64,000 nucleotides of DNA from DAIODI01 sp046349255 (GTDB lineage: Bacteria > Pseudomonadota > Alphaproteobacteria > Rhizobiales > Aestuariivirgaceae). The stretch covers positions 744,001 to 808,000 of the forward strand of contig JAXMCR010000004.1 in the NCBI GenBank assembly GCA_046349255.1, in the 5' to 3' direction. Both the position numbers and the translations under genes were made by a program. Under the pieces are notes generated by a model. It worked only from the letters and a program-made list of their open reading frames with translations, did no database searches and had not been told where the DNA came from. How positions within the stretch are numbered: position 1 is the stretch's first letter; each line of letters starts with the position of its first letter. This document shows, in pieces, positions 16,230-25,444 of this stretch.

Positions 16230-18032
16230 ATGCCACAGACGTCAAACCCATTTCGACACATCTATCATTTCCTACAGCCGCAGGAACGGCCGATGCTGTT
16301 CGGCGTCCTCTTGGTAAGCCTCGTGGCAAGTATCTTCGAACTCGCCAGCGTTGCGTCGATCCTCCCCTTCATGGCGATGGTCATGAACACCGACGGGGGA
16401 TTTGGGCAGCGGATTCTAAACTTTCTTGCGCAACACGGTGTCGAGGGCAGAACCAACGGACTTATCATCGTCGGTCTTGCCACGGTCGTTGCCATTTGCG
16501 CCGGCAACGCGGCGTCTGCGCTGAACCAATGGGTCCAGCTCAAGTTCTTGGCGCGCGTGCGTAGGCAACTTACGCATGAGCTCTTCGAGGGATATCTGCG
16601 TCAACCGTACCTGTTCCACGTCGCGCGCGATTCCTCATCACTTGCCAAGCTCGTCATCCAGGACGTTCAGCTCGCCGTGCTGGGCTACATGAACTCCGTT
16701 CTGGGCTTCATCTCGCGCTCGTTTGTCACTTTCGCGCTCGTGGCGCTGATCATTCTGCAAGATCCTTTCGTTGCACTTGGCGTGGTGGTCGTGATGGGCG
16801 GCACCTATGGGGCCGTCTATTTCTTCGCCAAGGAAAAGCTGAACGCGCTCGGGCAACAGATCATGCTGGCCGGGGACGCCCGCCACCGAATTGTTTACGA
16901 ATCTCTTGGAGGTGTGAAGGAGCTCATCGTCCTCGGCCGCACAACAGACGCAGTGGCCGAACTCGACACCGAAACGCGTGCCATAACGCAGGCGGAGATC
17001 GTCAGCAGCTTGACCGGCATGATGCCGCGCTACGCTTTGGAGACCATTGCGTTCGGCGGAATTGTAGCGATCACACTTTTGCTGCTGATGCGCGGCGACG
17101 CCCAATCCGCAATCCCGACACTCGCCCTCTATGCGTTCGCCGGGTATCGCATCCTTCCGGCGATCCAGCAGCTCTACGCATCCGCCGTCAATATCAAGTT
17201 CTTCACGCCCTCCGTCGCCAACCTCGAGCGAGACCTCGAACTCGTCAAGACGAGCGTGCCGCAGGCCGGCAGCGCGCCAATGATATCGAGCTTCGATAAG
17301 GCGATTAGTTTTCGAAACGTCGTGTTCGGGTACCCCGCCGCGAACCGGCCCGCCATTGACGGCGTCAGCACCGAGATTCGTCGCAACGAGTCCATCGGAC
17401 TCGTTGGCAAGACGGGTTCCGGAAAGACGACGTTCGTCGATCTACTCCTTGGTCTGTATAGCCCAAACTCCGGCAAGATCACCGTCGACGGAACGACGCT
17501 CACCTCGGCGAACGCAAAATCGTGGCGGCGCCATATCGGTTACGTGCCCCAGCATATCTTCCTCAAGAACGCCTCGATTCTCGAGAACATCGCGCTTGGC
17601 GTAAGCAAGACGAAGATCGACCGGTCGGCAGCCGAGCAGGCGGCCCGGATGGCGCAGGCGGACGAATTCATCGTCCTGCTTCCGAACGGTTACGATACAG
17701 TCGTCGGCGAGCGCGGGGTGAAGTTGTCCGGAGGACAGCGGCAGCGATTGGGGATCGCGCGAGCCCTATATCTCAATCCTGACGTCATCGTTTTCGACGA
17801 AGCGACCAGTGCTCTCGACGGAGTAACCGAGACGGCAGTCATGGACGCTGTTCGTTCGCTGTCGGGCACCAGGACCATCATCCTGATCGCTCACCGCCTG
17901 AGGACAGTACAAACCTGCGACCGAATCTTGATGCTTGAAGCAGGTCGAATTGTCGCCGACGGTAGTTACGAAGAGCTCTTGTCCAACTCGTTGCCGTTCC
18001 GAAGACTTGCTGGCCAAGCCGGCAATACCTGA
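16230..18032 (+). CDS. ABC-type lipid-linked oligosaccharide flippase, PglK-like
   Basis: 600 residues: fused membrane domain (about residues 1-330) and ATPase. ATPase motifs: Walker A VGKTGSGKTT near residue 392, signature LSGGQRQRLGIARAL near 499, Walker B VIVFDEATSALD near 519, H-loop AHRL. The N-terminal ASVASILPFMAMVM is typical of PglK-type oligosaccharide flippases. I chose the ATG at 16230; an in-frame TTG at 16179 lacks a ribosome site. It probably moves undecaprenyl-linked repeat units to the periplasm, replacing the Wzx flippase that is not found in this window. Confidence 0.85.
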   Translation: MPQTSNPFRHIYHFLQPQERPMLFGVLLVSLVASIFELASVASILPFMAMVMNTDGGFGQRILNFLAQHGVEGRTNGLIIVGLATVVAICAGNAASALNQWVQLKFLARVRRQLTHELFEGYLRQPYLFHVARDSSSLAKLVIQDVQLAVLGYMNSVLGFISRSFVTFALVALIILQDPFVALGVVVVMGGTYGAVYFFAKEKLNALGQQIMLAGDARHRIVYESLGGVKELIVLGRTTDAVAELDTETRAITQAEIVSSLTGMMPRYALETIAFGGIVAITLLLLMRGDAQSAIPTLALYAFAGYRILPAIQQLYASAVNIKFFTPSVANLERDLELVKTSVPQAGSAPMISSFDKAISFRNVVFGYPAANRPAIDGVSTEIRRNESIGLVGKTGSGKTTFVDLLLGLYSPNSGKITVDGTTLTSANAKSWRRHIGYVPQHIFLKNASILENIALGVSKTKIDRSAAEQAARMAQADEFIVLLPNGYDTVVGERGVKLSGGQRQRLGIARALYLNPDVIVFDEATSALDGVTETAVMDAVRSLSGTRTIILIAHRLRTVQTCDRILMLEAGRIVADGSYEELLSNSLPFRRLAGQAGNT

Positions 18033-18045
18033 CCCCTGAGATCCA

Positions 18046-19242
18046 ATGAAGCTTGGTTTCTATGTGCCTTCGTGGCCCATGGGCTTACACCCGAACGGGA
18101 TCACGACCTATGTGGCGTCGGTAATTCCTGAACTCAAGAAAATGGGCCACAGCGTTGATATCGTGTCCCGCATTCTCGGCCCAGGCATCGACGTTCGGGA
18201 CCACGTTCACCCAATGGAGCATCCGGGCAACTCAATGCTTCAGAAGGTACTTTGGCGGTTCGCTAAATCGGAAGCATTGTACCAACTTGCGGCGCAGTCT
18301 TTGGTGAATGCAGTCAAGGTCCTCGATCGGTCTCAAGCGCTTGACCTGTTCGAAATTGACGAGGCCTTTGGCGTCGCGGCGGCACTTCGTTCGCAAATCA
18401 GACTATCCGTCGTGCTGCGACTGCATGGCCCCTGGTTTCTCGTCGGACCACCGGGCGCGGATCAGGCGCGCACCAGACGCGAGGGTCGGGCAATAAGATC
18501 GGTGGGCGCCTTTAGTGCTCCATCCCAATTTGTGCACGATGCCGTGCGAGAGTTCTACCGGCTGCCAGGAACATATTCTTCCTGTGTCATTCCCAATCCG
18601 ATTGCAGATGTAGCGCCCGGAGAGGTGTGGAAGCGCGACTCTTCAGACCCGGACACTCTACTCTTCGTGGGCAGACTCGATCACCTGAAAGGCGCGGATA
18701 TCTGTCTCGATGCATTTGTCAAGGCAAAGCAGACACTGCCGAACCTGAAACTCGTCCTAGTCGGGCCTGACCTGGGGATTGACTCATCCTCCGGCTGGGT
18801 CAGTTTTCGTGAGTACATTGCTAGTAGCTTGCCGCCAGACGTGGCGGCTTCGATTTCCATAATCGGTGGCCTTCCTCCGCCCGCTGTGCGGGAGCAGAGA
18901 CTGCGAGCCAGCGTAATGCTTATTTGTTCGAGGTTCGAGAGCTTCTCGTACACCGTTGCAGAAGCTGCCATCCAAGGGTGCCCGATCATCGCCTCAAGGG
19001 TCGGCGGCATTCCAGAAATCATCCAGGATGGCGTCAACGGGCGACTGTACGAGAAGCACGATCCCGGCCATTTGGCTAGACTGATTGTCGAAACGCATCG
19101 GAATCCGACGCTGGCTTCTCAGCTTGGCGCGCAGGCGCGTGTCGATGCTCTTGCGCGTTATCAACCGGCTCCGGTTGCGTCGCAGCTCGTCAGCTTTTAT
19201 CGGGAAATCGTGGCTCGTGAGGCCCACAACGCAAAACATTAA
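18046..19242 (+). CDS. Family 4 glycosyltransferase
   Basis: 398 residues. It starts KLGFYVPSWPMGLHPNGITT, with the glycine-rich acceptor loop (usually GG-x-x). The donor domain shows LLFVGRLDHLKGADICL, LKLVLVGPDLG and the E-x7-E motif in ESFSYTVAEAAIQGCP, followed by GGIPEIIQDG. Clear GT4 member. It lies 13 bases after the flippase gene, so the two are probably co-transcribed. Confidence 0.9.
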   Translation: MKLGFYVPSWPMGLHPNGITTYVASVIPELKKMGHSVDIVSRILGPGIDVRDHVHPMEHPGNSMLQKVLWRFAKSEALYQLAAQSLVNAVKVLDRSQALDLFEIDEAFGVAAALRSQIRLSVVLRLHGPWFLVGPPGADQARTRREGRAIRSVGAFSAPSQFVHDAVREFYRLPGTYSSCVIPNPIADVAPGEVWKRDSSDPDTLLFVGRLDHLKGADICLDAFVKAKQTLPNLKLVLVGPDLGIDSSSGWVSFREYIASSLPPDVAASISIIGGLPPPAVREQRLRASVMLICSRFESFSYTVAEAAIQGCPIIASRVGGIPEIIQDGVNGRLYEKHDPGHLARLIVETHRNPTLASQLGAQARVDALARYQPAPVASQLVSFYREIVAREAHNAKH

Positions 19243-19285
19243 GGAGCCGGGGTAGGCCGATTTTCAACCGATTGTCTCTGTTCGA

Positions 19286-19747
19286 TCAACCAACCGCAGG
19301 AGAAGGGTTCCGCCTGCGGGCGATAAATCCGATGCCCAGCAGCGCGGTGCCGAACAGCAGAGCCGCCGGCGGGATCGGATTTGCCACGATCTCCTGCTGC
19401 CGCACGAAGGTTGTCTTCGTGATCGTCGGGTTCGGGTTCGACGTCACGATCTTCGGAATGCTGAGGCCGACCGATGTGAAGGCGTTCTTCTGCTTCGACC
19501 CTTTCGACGCACGTTTGGTCGAGACCGATTTCGAGCTCGCAACTTTGGCGATCGCAGACGACGCAGTGGTGTTAGAGAATGACAGGCTCCCGAGACCAAC
19601 TGACGATGCTGCACTGAGTTTTGCCGACGACGTGCACTCGACGCGCTTGCCGCTCACCTTGCAGGTGGACGCATGCGCGGAAACAGACCCGGACGCTGCG
19701 AGCGCCGAGCCGACAACGAATGCCAGCAAGGCCCTGTTCATTAACAT
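19286..19747 (-). CDS. Small VPLPA-CTERM-like exosortase substrate
   Basis: 153 residues. Signal peptide about residues 1-26 (ALLAFVVGSALAASGSVSAHA). The middle is Ser/Lys/Thr-rich with two Cys near the start of the mature chain. The C-terminus has the three-part sorting signal: motif NPIPPAA, a hydrophobic span LLFGTALLGIGFI, then ARRRN. It closely matches the tail of the protein at 38276-38974 (PPAALLFGTAL). The exosortase-EpsI protein at 35524-37113 is the likely processing enzyme. It is transcribed divergently from the giant G8 protein. Function of the mature protein is unknown. Confidence 0.8.
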   Translation of the reverse strand: MLMNRALLAFVVGSALAASGSVSAHASTCKVSGKRVECTSSAKLSAASSVGLGSLSFSNTTASSAIAKVASSKSVSTKRASKGSKQKNAFTSVGLSIPKIVTSNPNPTITKTTFVRQQEIVANPIPPAALLFGTALLGIGFIARRRNPSPAVG

Positions 19748-19912
19748 ATTAAACCCCTGTTGTAGCCGCAGGTATGTTTTATTTGGCCTCTAAACGTCGT
19801 CATCGCAGAAAGTTTCCAGTAAGTCCAGTTCCGTTTTCCTGATGCGGCGCACATTTCGCATGTTGGGCACGATTTCACAGAGGCGTGAACCGTGAACTCG
19901 GAGGAGCGAATC

Positions 19913-22900
19913 GTGAAGCTGGTCATGCAACTGAAAGTTGTTACGCTGATAGCTCTCGCGTCTGTACTTTATGCGTCTTTTCCCAGCTTTGCAGCGCAGA
20001 TAGTTCCAGCATCATTCCACGATAATGCAGCAATAAACTTTAGATTAACCTTGGGCACTTGCCTTATTTCTGAAGAAGTTCAGACAAATTTTTCCATCTT
20101 CGAAAGCAGAACCGTTAGTTTTGTGCATGATAAAAACGCATTTAAGCCGAACTACTCGGCAAAAAGAATTTGGGGACGGTTGGAAAGCGAAAAGGGGATT
20201 CAGATGGGGTTCTACAGAGCTCGATTCTGGAAGAAGGGTCCGACGAAGACTCCGCAGGGCGCTTCGGACAATGCGATTGTCGGGAACCTCAAGGGCAATA
20301 CGACCGAAGACGGTTCGTCCACCCTTACCGGTAGCTTGCAGATCCCGGGCCAAAACGGTGCCGCGCGAGCCTTCCTTGCCTCGCAACAGTTGGGCAAATT
20401 CGGAGACTTCGAGATCGGAAGCGACGGAGCATGGAAGTACAAGCTCAATACCAGCCTGGCGCAGACGCTGGGCGCAGGTGCTTCCTATAACGAAGTGTTC
20501 TCGGTCCAGTCCGCTGATGGAAAACTTAAGCAATCCGTTACCCTCACGGTGAAGGGCGCAAACGACGTTGCCGCCATCTCGGGGATAGCGGCCGGGACGG
20601 TGACCGAAGATTCGGCTCTCTCGGCGACGGGTAAGCTCACGGTCACCGATGCGGACGCCAACGAGGCGCAGCTCGTCCCCCAGAGCGGCCTTGTCGGCAG
20701 ATATGGCACCCTGAGCGTCAGTGCCGACGGCACATGGTCGTACGCGCTGAACAACGCCAAGGCGCAACCACTCGGCGCTGGCCAGTCGGCTCTTGACACG
20801 TTCACCGTCACGTCAAAGGACGGCTCGGCAACGAGCACCGTCAACGTGACTGTCAACGGCGCCAACGACGCGGCGACGATCAACGGCACGCTTACGGGCA
20901 GTGTCACGGAAGATTCCGCGACGTCGAAGATCGTCGGGACCGTAACGGTGGCCGACGCCGATGCGGGCCAGGCGCAGGTGCAGGCGCAGACCAACGTTGC
21001 CGGTCAGTATGGTACGTTCTCCATCGGCGCGAACGGTCAATGGACGTATCAGCTCGATAACACCAAGGCGTCGGTGCAGGCGCTCGGCAATGGCCAGACT
21101 GCGACGGACAACTTCACCATCAAATCCCTCGACGGGTCGAAGACCGAGACGGTCAAGGTCGTCGTGAATGGTGTAGATGAAGGAACGCCGTCAGGCGGCA
21201 CGACAACGGGTGGAACTACGACCGGCGGTACGACGACCGGCGGCACAACGCCCGGCGGCGGCACCACGGGCTCGATGGACGGAATGGACCACCACGCCGG
21301 CACCAATGACCCGGCGACCTGGCACGACTATCGCCCGGAAGGCCTTCAGCCTTCTTCCTTTGCGTCCGTCGCAGAGTTCGTCGCGGCAGTGAAGACGCAG
21401 GCTGAGATGCCCATGGACATGGGCGACGCCAAGATGAACGCCGAGCACAGCGCGGTACTGGCTCTGGTGCCCCGTGACCAGGCGACGAGCGTCGCAGTCA
21501 AGGACGGCAGCTGGTTCGATCCAACCACGTGGGCCGACGGCAAGGTGCCGGGCGACGGTGCCAAGGTCCTGATCCCGCAGGCGATCGCCGTGACATACGA
21601 CGGCAAGAGCGACGCCTCGATCTTCACTGTGCGCGTTGACGGCCATCTCGACTTCGCCACGGATCAGAGCACCAAGCTCAAGCTCGATACGATGGTCGTG
21701 TCTCCGACCGGGCACATGACGATCGGCACCGAAACGCATCCAGTTCAGGACGGGGTCACTGCCGACATCGTGTTCGCCGACAACGGGCCGATCGACGTGA
21801 AGTGGGATCCTCTGCTTCTGTCGCGCGGATTGATCTCGCAGGGCTCGGTGGAAGTACAGGGGCAGGAGAAGTGCGGCCATCTCAAGGTGGCGGTCGACCC
21901 GATGGCGGGCGATACGCAGATCGTCATGCAGGACCTCGCTACCGGCTGCGGCTGCGGCTGCGGCGCCAACTGGAAGGTCGGCGACAAGATCGTGCTTACG
22001 GGCACGCATTACGTGCCCTGGGGCCAGAACGGCTACAACGGTACGCAGGACGAAGTCCGCACCATCAAGTCGATCGACGGCAACGTCATCACGTTGGACA
22101 GCCCGCTGCAGTACAATCACGATACGCCGCAGGCGGACCTGAAAGCCTACGTGGCGAACTATACCCGTAACGTCGTGTTTGAAACCGAACATCCGGACAC
22201 GACACCGGTGTCAGAGCGTGGGCATACGATGTTCATGCACAGCCCGAACGTCGACGTTCAGTACGCGGAGTTCAACGAACTCGGTCGCACCGACAAGTCA
22301 TATCGAGCCGTCGATGCAAATGCTTCGACCGACACGAGCGACACGAACGTCAAGGGCAGGTACGCTTTCCACCTGCACATGACAGGGACGGACCCCGGTT
22401 CACCGGAAGCAACCGTCGTAGGCAACGCCGTCTGGGGGTCGCCGGGCTGGGGGTTTGCACAGCATTCCTCGTCGGCACTCTTCCAGGACAATGCGACCTA
22501 CAACACCTTCGGCGCCGGATACGTGGCGGAGAAGGGGGACGAGACGGGAAAATGGCTCGACAACATCGCCATCAAGGCGGAGGGTGATGCCACCTGGAAC
22601 CTCGTGAAAGAAGGGACGGACGTGCTCGCGTTCGACCTGGCGCGCAATGGCGAAGGGTACTGGTTTCAAGGCCGATTGGTCGAATCCCAAGGAAACGTTG
22701 CTGCCGGGGTCAAGTACGGCTTCGTCTATATGACTCGAGGGACAGACGCCAAGCTTGTCGCCGACAACATGGATCAGCCTGAGGCGCTTCGAGGCCTCAC
22801 GAGTACTACTTTAATTGATCATGCGCCGATCCAGCACTTCCTTAACAACGAAGTGATGGCGTCGTGGGCTGGATTGTGGGTCACTAAGGCGCAACCGTCG

Positions 22901-23932
22901 CAGGAACACGACGTTCGATCCGTCTTTGACGGGTTTAAGGCGTGGGAAGTATGGCTCGGCGCGCATGTGGAGTATACTGCGCACTATACGTTCAAGAACT
23001 TCGATCTGATTGGAACAAAGAGTGGAGAAAGCTGGGGCTGGGCTGCTATGAATTTTGGCTTGAATCTGGGCGTGCTGACTTACGATATGGCGCTGAACAA
23101 CGTGAATATTTCTGGATTCGGTAGTGGACTGAGGGCGGATAAGGTGGATCCTTCGGGAACCCAGCATCCAGATTGGGGAGTAATTCTCGTAGATGTTGAA
23201 AGTCATGGCAACAAATATATAAATTACGAGAACACCGCGACTTCGTATGATACTATTCTAACTGCCTCACAGCTGAAAGAAGGGCAACTTTATCTCAAGA
23301 CCCCTTGGACCGGCGTAGCTCCTTGGGGATGGGATAACATGCCAGGCTCGCTGAACACCATTACAAAGTACGACAGCGTCGGAGCCGTTCCGTACAAAAC
23401 GGGCACCGAAAACTTGGGCATCGATTTGTACAAGCTAGGAGAAATCGTCAAAAACGAAGGGTACTGGAAAACTTCTGACGGCAAAGTCATCATGTTGGTG
23501 GAGGAATACTTTAGCGATCGAGCGACGGGGGAGATACAAAAGGTCGGCATCCCCGTTAGCATTCCGCAGGATGATCCTAATCAACCTTGGCTCCGCCCTG
23601 CTGCTGATTGGAAGTACAACGGCATGATCGATCTATCGAGCAAAGCGCCGGTGACTGGGAATGACTCGGCGGCTACCGGCGGTGGCAACTCGGTGACCAT
23701 CGACGTCCTCGGCAATGACAGCGATCCGGAAGGCAATCAGTTGTTTGTGGACGGAACGACGCGCCCAGACCATGGGACGATCGTCACCAACGCCGATGGT
23801 ACAATCACCTACACGCCCGATCACGGCTTCGTCGGCACCGACAAGTTCTACTACTGGGCCACTGACCACAACGGAAACTTCACGCGTGCATCGGTCGCAG
23901 TAGACGTCTACCACGACGCTATCCTGCAATAG
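19913..23932 (+). CDS. Giant secreted protein with VCBS repeats, G8 domain and beta-helix (CEMIP-like layout)
   Basis: 1339 residues from the GTG at 19913, chosen because GGAGGAG (19900-19906) sits 6 bases upstream and a signal peptide (LKVVTLIALASVLYASFPSFA) follows at once. Layout: three VCBS-type repeats (about 124-420, each with a TEDS/TVTDADA motif), a GGTTTGG linker (428-455), a G8 domain (530-613: DGSWFDPTTWADGKVPGDG, with VDGHLDF), a Cys-Gly alternation GCGCGCG near 677, a right-handed beta-helix region (about 700-1100, with AFHLHMTG) and a C-terminal Ig/cadherin-like unit (VLGNDSDPEG, 1250-1339). In animals, G8 plus beta-helix proteins (CEMIP, TMEM2) act on hyaluronan, so glycan binding or cleavage is a fair guess. 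There is no sorting signal at the C-terminus. Confidence 0.85.
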   Translation: MKLVMQLKVVTLIALASVLYASFPSFAAQIVPASFHDNAAINFRLTLGTCLISEEVQTNFSIFESRTVSFVHDKNAFKPNYSAKRIWGRLESEKGIQMGFYRARFWKKGPTKTPQGASDNAIVGNLKGNTTEDGSSTLTGSLQIPGQNGAARAFLASQQLGKFGDFEIGSDGAWKYKLNTSLAQTLGAGASYNEVFSVQSADGKLKQSVTLTVKGANDVAAISGIAAGTVTEDSALSATGKLTVTDADANEAQLVPQSGLVGRYGTLSVSADGTWSYALNNAKAQPLGAGQSALDTFTVTSKDGSATSTVNVTVNGANDAATINGTLTGSVTEDSATSKIVGTVTVADADAGQAQVQAQTNVAGQYGTFSIGANGQWTYQLDNTKASVQALGNGQTATDNFTIKSLDGSKTETVKVVVNGVDEGTPSGGTTTGGTTTGGTTTGGTTPGGGTTGSMDGMDHHAGTNDPATWHDYRPEGLQPSSFASVAEFVAAVKTQAEMPMDMGDAKMNAEHSAVLALVPRDQATSVAVKDGSWFDPTTWADGKVPGDGAKVLIPQAIAVTYDGKSDASIFTVRVDGHLDFATDQSTKLKLDTMVVSPTGHMTIGTETHPVQDGVTADIVFADNGPIDVKWDPLLLSRGLISQGSVEVQGQEKCGHLKVAVDPMAGDTQIVMQDLATGCGCGCGANWKVGDKIVLTGTHYVPWGQNGYNGTQDEVRTIKSIDGNVITLDSPLQYNHDTPQADLKAYVANYTRNVVFETEHPDTTPVSERGHTMFMHSPNVDVQYAEFNELGRTDKSYRAVDANASTDTSDTNVKGRYAFHLHMTGTDPGSPEATVVGNAVWGSPGWGFAQHSSSALFQDNATYNTFGAGYVAEKGDETGKWLDNIAIKAEGDATWNLVKEGTDVLAFDLARNGEGYWFQGRLVESQGNVAAGVKYGFVYMTRGTDAKLVADNMDQPEALRGLTSTTLIDHAPIQHFLNNEVMASWAGLWVTKAQPSQEHDVRSVFDGFKAWEVWLGAHVEYTAHYTFKNFDLIGTKSGESWGWAAMNFGLNLGVLTYDMALNNVNISGFGSGLRADKVDPSGTQHPDWGVILVDVESHGNKYINYENTATSYDTILTASQLKEGQLYLKTPWTGVAPWGWDNMPGSLNTITKYDSVGAVPYKTGTENLGIDLYKLGEIVKNEGYWKTSDGKVIMLVEEYFSDRATGEIQKVGIPVSIPQDDPNQPWLRPAADWKYNGMIDLSSKAPVTGNDSAATGGGNSVTIDVLGNDSDPEGNQLFVDGTTRPDHGTIVTNADGTITYTPDHGFVGTDKFYYWATDHNGNFTRASVAVDVYHDAILQ
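21195..21275 (+). repeat. Short tandem repeat encoding a GGTTT linker
   Basis: Degenerate 15-base units encode repeated Gly-Gly-Thr-Thr-Thr between the VCBS repeats and the G8 domain of the giant protein. Such tracts can vary in length between strains by slippage. It is coding and keeps the frame. Confidence 0.7.
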
Positions 23933-23936
23933 GTAA

Positions 23937-25433
23937 CTATCGCAATGTGCGAGGGACCTGCGGGCCCCGGCCAGCCAGCCGGCGCCCGTACTCCTTGTGC
24001 ATAGCCATGACCGGAACAGCTTCGGCGACGGATTCGGTTCCGCGCGCAGCGAGCCCGACGCAGATACCCAGGAGCAAGTATCCGAAATTTAGAATGTAGC
24101 TGACGCTCGATATCGTGAGGATCAACGTGAGGTAGGCCGTCATGAGCGACCATGAGAATGCTATCAGTTCGTTCTTCTTTCGCTGAGCTTCGTCGGATCT
24201 GGCGACCGACGGATTGCGCAATTGCATCGAGCGCCGGAAGAAGAATACGAACGGTAGCGCAAAGAGCGCCATGCCGATAGCGCCATACAGCATCGTGACC
24301 TGAACGTACGTGTTGACGACATCGATGATCCCCATGCCGGTCCACAGATGATCGAAGTGCCCGCTTTGCAGGAAGTTTGGCGACCCGAACAGCGGGGCGT
24401 CCATAAACTGCACTTTCGCGGCCCGCAGAAGCGCCACGCGATAGGAGAATGTTCCGTAAGGGTCGTAATCCAGCAATGTGGTGGTCCCGCCAATGAAGCC
24501 CGCAACTGCCCCGGCGATCGCTATCAGCGCAACTGCTGCATTGGAGACTTTGCTCAGCATGAGTCGATAGATCCCCATGCCCACGATGGCGGCGACCCAA
24601 GCGCCGCGCGAATAGGAAAAGACGGCGAGCAGCACGAAGCCCATGCGGAGCGACCAGACGCGATACCATGCGATCGGCTTGTTTTTGAAAACCTGTGTCG
24701 ACGCCATCATCCCGACAAAGCCGATAAAGCCTGCCAGTGCCGGTACGGTGGTCACACCGATACGCAGGATCCCGGAACGGACGTCAGCCATGCCGCCGTC
24801 GGCGTAGAAGTTCCAGCGGACGAGCTGGCTCACTGCGGAGATCGCCGCGAAGATCGTCGCGAAGGTCACCAGAACGTTCCGGATACGTTGGAAGTCCTCG
24901 GCGTTCCGTATCGTCGCCGCTATGGCAATCGCCGGCAACACGAGGATGCACTGGTCGACAGCGGCGCGCAGCGCGCTTGTGAAGGGTAAATCGCGGAAGC
25001 TGAGGGCGGCTGCCGTCAGGGCAAACAGGACAAGCGCGATCGACATCGAACGCTCGAGACGCGAGAACTGCTGAGCCTTCCTGAACAGCAGCGGCAGCAG
25101 CAGGATCAGGAACGATATCTTCGCGTAGTCGATGATGATCAGATAGTTGATGCCGGGAAACGGCATGTAGTAGTTGACGTCCGCTGACATCGCCGCAAAC
25201 GTGCCGATATAGAAACAGACTTTCTCGATCGGTGTCCTCGGCGACAGGAGCGCCAGCAGGATCGCGGCAGCAGCAAGGGCGACCAATGGGTTCGCCACGA
25301 CGAAGAGGGGTATGATCATCAGAAACCAGAAGATGATGATCTTCCGGTTCATGCCCTGATTATCGTAAGCGACCAGGTACGCGCCGATGATCGAGACGGT
25401 TGCGTATACGATCGAAGCTATATGGGCGCCCAC
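23937..25433 (-). CDS. O-antigen polymerase/ligase-like membrane protein (Wzy-type)
   Basis: 498 residues from the GTG at 25433, just after the stop of the upstream gene (an ATG at 25352 is an alternative). About 11-12 hydrophobic helices with a long loop near residues 300-370, as in Wzy-type polymerases (O-antigen ligase family). It probably polymerises repeat units in the periplasm. It is the last gene of a minus-strand operon with three glycosyltransferases and an acetyltransferase. A longer frame upstream is only an antisense-like extension inside the neighbouring gene. Confidence 0.8.
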   Translation of the reverse strand: MGAHIASIVYATVSIIGAYLVAYDNQGMNRKIIIFWFLMIIPLFVVANPLVALAAAAILLALLSPRTPIEKVCFYIGTFAAMSADVNYYMPFPGINYLIIIDYAKISFLILLLPLLFRKAQQFSRLERSMSIALVLFALTAAALSFRDLPFTSALRAAVDQCILVLPAIAIAATIRNAEDFQRIRNVLVTFATIFAAISAVSQLVRWNFYADGGMADVRSGILRIGVTTVPALAGFIGFVGMMASTQVFKNKPIAWYRVWSLRMGFVLLAVFSYSRGAWVAAIVGMGIYRLMLSKVSNAAVALIAIAGAVAGFIGGTTTLLDYDPYGTFSYRVALLRAAKVQFMDAPLFGSPNFLQSGHFDHLWTGMGIIDVVNTYVQVTMLYGAIGMALFALPFVFFFRRSMQLRNPSVARSDEAQRKKNELIAFSWSLMTAYLTLILTISSVSYILNFGYLLLGICVGLAARGTESVAEAVPVMAMHKEYGRRLAGRGPQVPRTLR

Positions 25434-25444
25434 CTGGTGGCCTC

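Noticed and set aside
21195..21275. Short regular repeat that could suggest a CRISPR or satellite
   Set aside because: It is an in-frame Gly/Thr linker inside the giant secreted protein, with no spacers.
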